Positions 20,635 to 23,715 of a stretch of DNA of 23,715 nucleotides are shown here, piece after piece. Position 1 is the first letter of the stretch. Each line of letters starts with the position of its first letter. The notes beneath the pieces were generated by a model that was not told the DNA's origin, searched no databases, and was given only the letters and a program-made list of their open reading frames with translations. The position numbers were made by a program, and so were the translations under genes. This DNA comes from Alphaproteobacteria bacterium UBA6178 (GTDB lineage Bacteria > Pseudomonadota > Alphaproteobacteria > Rickettsiales > UBA3002), in contig DITS01000009.1 of NCBI GenBank assembly GCA_002422205.1, positions 7,171 through 30,885 on the forward strand, in the 5' to 3' direction.

Positions 20635-21512
20635 TATTTATTCTGATTCTGCTTTCAACTTTTCTTTTTCTTTCCCCCGCTTTTTCACAGGCTGACCGTT
20701 CCGGCATGATTGACCGGCTCAATCGGATGGAACGCGATATGCAGATGATGCAGCGCGACTATTATCGTGGTACGGCGGAAGGCAAAGCGCCCACGGGGGC
20801 AGCGGCTCCCAGTGGCGCGGTGGCGGCAGAATTAAATGTATCCCTGAATGCGATTCAGGAAGAGCTGCGGCAGCTGCGTGGCCGTATCGAAGAAATGGAA
20901 CATCAGCAACAGCGTGTCACCGAACGGTTTGAATCGCTGGAGCGTGATATGGATGCACGGCTGGGGATGCTGGAGCGCAACGCGACGTCGGCTGCGCCTG
21001 CAACGATCAGCCCGCCGGTGATTGGCGGCAATACGGACGCGCAGGAGCCGATGGTGAGCGTGCGTGATGCGGAGAGTGATGAAGCGCCTGCGACAAAACC
21101 TGCGACGGCGGCCTCCTCGGGTTATCAGAATTCGAATGAACATTATAATGCGGCGTTTAAATTGCTGAATCAGGGGGATTACACCCAGTCAGCTGCTGAG
21201 TTTGAAAGCTTTACCCAGCAATATCCGGATGATGTGCTGGTGGGCAACGCCTATTACTGGCTGGGTGAAACGCATTATGTGCGTAGCCAGTTTGAGCAGG
21301 CAGCGGAGAAGTTCCGCAGCGGCTTTGAAGCGATGCCGCAGGGGCCGAAATCACCCGATAATTTACTGAAACTGGCGATGTCGCTGAGCGCATTGCAGCG
21401 CAAAGACGAGGCCTGCGTGGTGTTGTCGCAGCTGATTAAAAAACATAGCGACAAATCGCAGGTGGTCAAACGCAAGGCCGAGAAAGAGCGCGACAAGCTT
21501 GGTTGCCGTTAG
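20592..21512 (+). CDS. cpoB: Cell-division coordinator CpoB (YbgF)
   Basis: A 306-residue periplasmic protein. An N-terminal signal peptide (HRALFILILLSTFLFLSPAF, cleavage probably after AFSQA) is followed by a coiled-coil, trimerising segment (MIDRLNRMERDMQMMQRDYY, then NVSLNAIQEELRQLRGRIEE up to about residue 125). An Ala/Pro-rich linker leads to TPR-like repeats from about residue 180 (NEHYNAAFKLLNQGDYTQSA, then PDDVLVGNAYYWLGETHYVR). CpoB links Tol-Pal with peptidoglycan synthesis at the division site. Order pal-cpoB is the classical one. The ATG at 20592 is the only start that keeps the full signal peptide; it lies in a hairpin. Confidence 0.92.
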   Translation: MREFRTFGPASHRALFILILLSTFLFLSPAFSQADRSGMIDRLNRMERDMQMMQRDYYRGTAEGKAPTGAAAPSGAVAAELNVSLNAIQEELRQLRGRIEEMEHQQQRVTERFESLERDMDARLGMLERNATSAAPATISPPVIGGNTDAQEPMVSVRDAESDEAPATKPATAASSGYQNSNEHYNAAFKLLNQGDYTQSAAEFESFTQQYPDDVLVGNAYYWLGETHYVRSQFEQAAEKFRSGFEAMPQGPKSPDNLLKLAMSLSALQRKDEACVVLSQLIKKHSDKSQVVKRKAEKERDKLGCR

Positions 21513-21519
21513 CTTTCTG

Positions 21520-22833
21520 ATGCATGTGCCTGTTGTTGCAGTTAACCCCCCGATTCATACCTATCCCAACCGACTGACGGCGATGATGGCGATGCTGTGT
21601 GCGCCTGCACCGGCGCGGCTGGCTGTGGCGGTATCGGGCGGGGCGGATAGTCTGGCGCTGGCGCTGGGTTTGCGCGAGTGGGCGGAGTTGCAGGGCTGCC
21701 AACTAACGGCGCTGGTGGTCGATCATGGCATACGGCGCGAGAGCGCGGGCGAAGCGGCGCAATGCATGGAATGGCTGGCCGCACACACAATTGACGCGGT
21801 GTTGCTACCGTTGCAAATCGGGCCAATGACCAACGGGGTGCAGGAGGCGGCGCGTGAGGCGCGCTATGCGGCGATGACGCAGTGGTGTCATGCGCAGGGT
21901 GTGATGCATCTGGCGCTGGGGCATCATCAGGGTGATCAGGCAGAAACGGTGCTGATGCGGCTGCTGCGCCATAGCGGGCCGGAAGGGCTGGCGGCGATGG
22001 CAATGCGCAGTGAGCGTGAGGGCATTACCCTGCTGCGGCCGCAATTGCGTGAGAGCAAAAGCGCGATGATTGCTTATTTGCGCGGGCTGGGCCAGCGCTG
22101 GATTGAAGATCCGTCGAATCAATCGCGGCAATATTTACGTACGCAATTGCGGCATTTGATTGCGACGCATGCGGGGGCGGCGGAGCGTTTGGCGCGCGTG
22201 GCCGATAGTTGCGGGCAGTATCGCGCGGCGCTGGAAGCCCAGCTGGCGGCAGATATTGAGGCGTATGTGACGCTGGATGATGCGGGCTATGCGCGTATTG
22301 GCACGGCGTTGCTGAAAGCGGGCGATGCGCGCGCGGCGCAGGTGATGATGCGGGTGCTGTGCTGTGTGGGCAATAGCGGCGAGCCGAGGCTGGCGGAAGT
22401 GGAGCGGCTGATTGCCGCGATGCGGGTCGAGCTGATGCGGCCCCGTACCTTGCATGGCTGCAGCGTGCAGCGTGTGGTGGGCGGCATGTGGCTGGTAACG
22501 CGGGAGCTGGGTGCCTGTGCACCGGCGGTGCTATGGCATGAGCAGCCATCGGTGATGTGGGATCGTTTTCGGCTGGAGGGCGTTTTGCCTAAGCCTTGCC
22601 GCGTGGAAGCGCTGGGAGAGGCCGGCTGGCTGCAGATTCGCGGACAGGTATCGACGACGCTGCCACGGGCGGCAATACTGGCCTTGCCTGCCTTGTGGGA
22701 CCTTGAAGCGGTGGTGGCTGTACCCCATATAGGTTATGCCCAGTCGGCTGTGATGGCGGAACTGGCGGCCAGCTTTCGCCATAGCCGGGCGAAACCGCTT
22801 GCCGCACCGCCATTTTGGGTTATGAATACATAA
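21520..22833 (+). CDS. tilS: tRNA(Ile)-lysidine synthetase TilS
   Basis: A 437-residue enzyme that converts C34 of tRNA-Ile(CAU) to lysidine with ATP, so that it reads AUA. The PP-loop is SGGADS at 39-44, followed by LTALVVDHGIR and LGHHQGDQAETVLMRLLRHS, all typical of the N-type ATPase domain. The rest (from about residue 200) is the weakly conserved middle and C-terminal region; it ends in an APPFWVMNT tail. I chose the ATG at 21520, 8 bases after the cpoB stop. A TTG at 21499 would overlap cpoB. There is no good ribosome-binding site, so coupling to cpoB is likely. The pair tilS-ftsH is conserved in Proteobacteria. Confidence 0.92.
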   Translation: MHVPVVAVNPPIHTYPNRLTAMMAMLCAPAPARLAVAVSGGADSLALALGLREWAELQGCQLTALVVDHGIRRESAGEAAQCMEWLAAHTIDAVLLPLQIGPMTNGVQEAAREARYAAMTQWCHAQGVMHLALGHHQGDQAETVLMRLLRHSGPEGLAAMAMRSEREGITLLRPQLRESKSAMIAYLRGLGQRWIEDPSNQSRQYLRTQLRHLIATHAGAAERLARVADSCGQYRAALEAQLAADIEAYVTLDDAGYARIGTALLKAGDARAAQVMMRVLCCVGNSGEPRLAEVERLIAAMRVELMRPRTLHGCSVQRVVGGMWLVTRELGACAPAVLWHEQPSVMWDRFRLEGVLPKPCRVEALGEAGWLQIRGQVSTTLPRAAILALPALWDLEAVVAVPHIGYAQSAVMAELAASFRHSRAKPLAAPPFWVMNT

Positions 22834-22865
22834 GAAACAATAAACGGACTATAGAAGGAGCCTCC

Positions 22866-23715
22866 ATGCCGAATCTGGGCAAGAATGTCATTATCTTTGG
22901 CGCAGTTTTGATTGCGCTGATGTTTTTTTATGAGGTGTTTCAGGGTAGTGCTCAGCAAGGCGCGTATCGTAAACTCGATTATTCTGATTTCCTTACGGCG
23001 GTGCAAAGCCGTGAGGTGAAGAATGTGGCGATTCGCCAGTCGCGCGATGAAGGTACGATTATCACCGGTAATATGGCGAGCAACGAACCGTTTCGCACGC
23101 AAGGGCTGGAAGATCCGTCATTGCTAAAAATGCTGGAGGAGAATGAGGTGAAATTCTCGGTACAGCCGCCCAAATCGGGCGGCGCGTTTTGGGGCATGTT
23201 CTTAAGCTCATGGTTGCCCTTTCTGATTCTGATCGGTGTGTATATTTTCTTCATGCGGCAGATGCAAAGCGGCGGGGGGCGCGGCGGGGCGATGGGCTTT
23301 GGCAAATCACGCGCGCGCATGCTGACGGAGATGAGCGAAAAAATTACCTTTGAGCAGGTCGCAGGCATTGACGAAGCCAAAGATGAGCTGTCGGAGATTG
23401 TCGATTTTTTAAAAGACCCGCAAAAATTTCAGCGGTTGGGTGGCAAAATCCCTAAAGGTTGTTTGCTGGTGGGCCCGCCGGGTACGGGTAAAACGTTGCT
23501 GGCGCGCGCGATTGCGGGCGAAGCGGGCGTGCCGTTTTTCACCATTTCCGGCTCGGACTTTGTGGAGATGTTTGTGGGTGTGGGTGCCAGCCGTGTGCGT
23601 GATATGTTTGAGCAGGGCAAAAAAAATGCGCCTTGTATTATTTTCATCGATGAGATTGATGCGGTGGGGCGTCATCGTGGTACCGGTATGGGTGGCGGCA
23701 ATGACGAGCGCGAGC
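22866..23715 (+). CDS. ftsH: ATP-dependent zinc metalloprotease FtsH (partial, cut by window end)
   Basis: The first 283 codons of FtsH, the membrane-bound AAA+ protease that degrades misfolded membrane proteins and regulators. The first transmembrane helix is NVIIFGAVLIALMFFYEVF, a periplasmic domain follows (YSDFLTAVQSREVKNVAI), and the second helix is WLPFLILIGVYIFFMRQM. After a Gly-rich linker comes the AAA domain: FEQVAGIDEAKDEL, Walker A GPPGTGKT at 203-210, Walker B IIFIDEID with Asp262-Glu263, and the start of the GNDERE second-region motif. The HEXXH protease motif is beyond the window. A strong AGAAGGAG site precedes the ATG. The frame has no stop before base 23715. It is the last gene of the pal-cpoB-tilS-ftsH run. 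Confidence 0.95.
   Translation, partial: MPNLGKNVIIFGAVLIALMFFYEVFQGSAQQGAYRKLDYSDFLTAVQSREVKNVAIRQSRDEGTIITGNMASNEPFRTQGLEDPSLLKMLEENEVKFSVQPPKSGGAFWGMFLSSWLPFLILIGVYIFFMRQMQSGGGRGGAMGFGKSRARMLTEMSEKITFEQVAGIDEAKDELSEIVDFLKDPQKFQRLGGKIPKGCLLVGPPGTGKTLLARAIAGEAGVPFFTISGSDFVEMFVGVGASRVRDMFEQGKKNAPCIIFIDEIDAVGRHRGTGMGGGNDERE

Noticed and set aside
21542..22549. Long reverse-strand frames opposite tilS
   Set aside because: They are Pro/Ala/Arg-rich shadows of a GC-rich gene with no family motifs.

Overview
The window looks like chromosomal DNA of an alphaproteobacterium. The evidence is a TrcR (DUF1013) gene next to hldE, a DUF1192 protein, a pal-cpoB-tilS-ftsH block, and a poly-3-hydroxybutyrate (PHB)/acetate gene set. 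HldE, Pal and CpoB indicate a Gram-negative cell with heptose-containing LPS. I cannot name the species from sequence alone.

Left part (1-5209, all + strand): five genes overlap or nearly touch and look like one operon. They are the C-terminal end of a cation-pumping P-type ATPase, a CPA2 cation/proton antiporter with an RCK domain, a single-chain acetate kinase fused to a PduL-type phosphotransacylase, an enoyl-ACP reductase (FabI) and a MaoC/PhaJ-type enoyl-CoA hydratase. Together they suggest ion homeostasis coupled to acetyl-CoA/acetate conversion, with an acyl-chain/PHB branch.

Middle part (about 5210-10404): an accessory island between phaJ and a tRNA-Gln gene. It holds the frameshifted tail of one large serine recombinase; a YaaC-like protein with an apparently replaced C-terminus; a cluster of CAGGG repeats with a 12-bp inverted repeat; a helix-turn-helix regulator with a candidate operator; a second serine recombinase broken by an internal deletion; and a PIN-like nuclease homologue of unknown role. 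Both recombinases appear dead, so the island is probably immobile unless helped in trans.

10405-17195: tRNA-Gln, then a prepilin-like gene on the + strand. On the - strand follow cutA, two closely related tandem prepilin-like genes behind a good sigma70-type promoter, a trcR-hldE pair and a PIG3-type quinone oxidoreductase. The intergenic DNA around 11.5 kb and 17.2-17.7 kb carries palindromes and tandem repeats.

17376-23715: a DUF1192 gene, then bdhA and a patatin-like hydrolase one base apart (a likely PHB-degradation pair), rpmE on the - strand, and pal-cpoB-tilS-ftsH on the + strand, with ftsH cut by the window end. The cpoB start codon lies inside a 12-bp-stem inverted repeat, which may couple its translation to pal.

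No CRISPR array and no intact prophage were seen. The points most worth a second look are the AckA-PduL fusion, the PIN-like protein and YaaC-like cargo of the decayed island, the cpoB hairpin, and the tandem prepilins.
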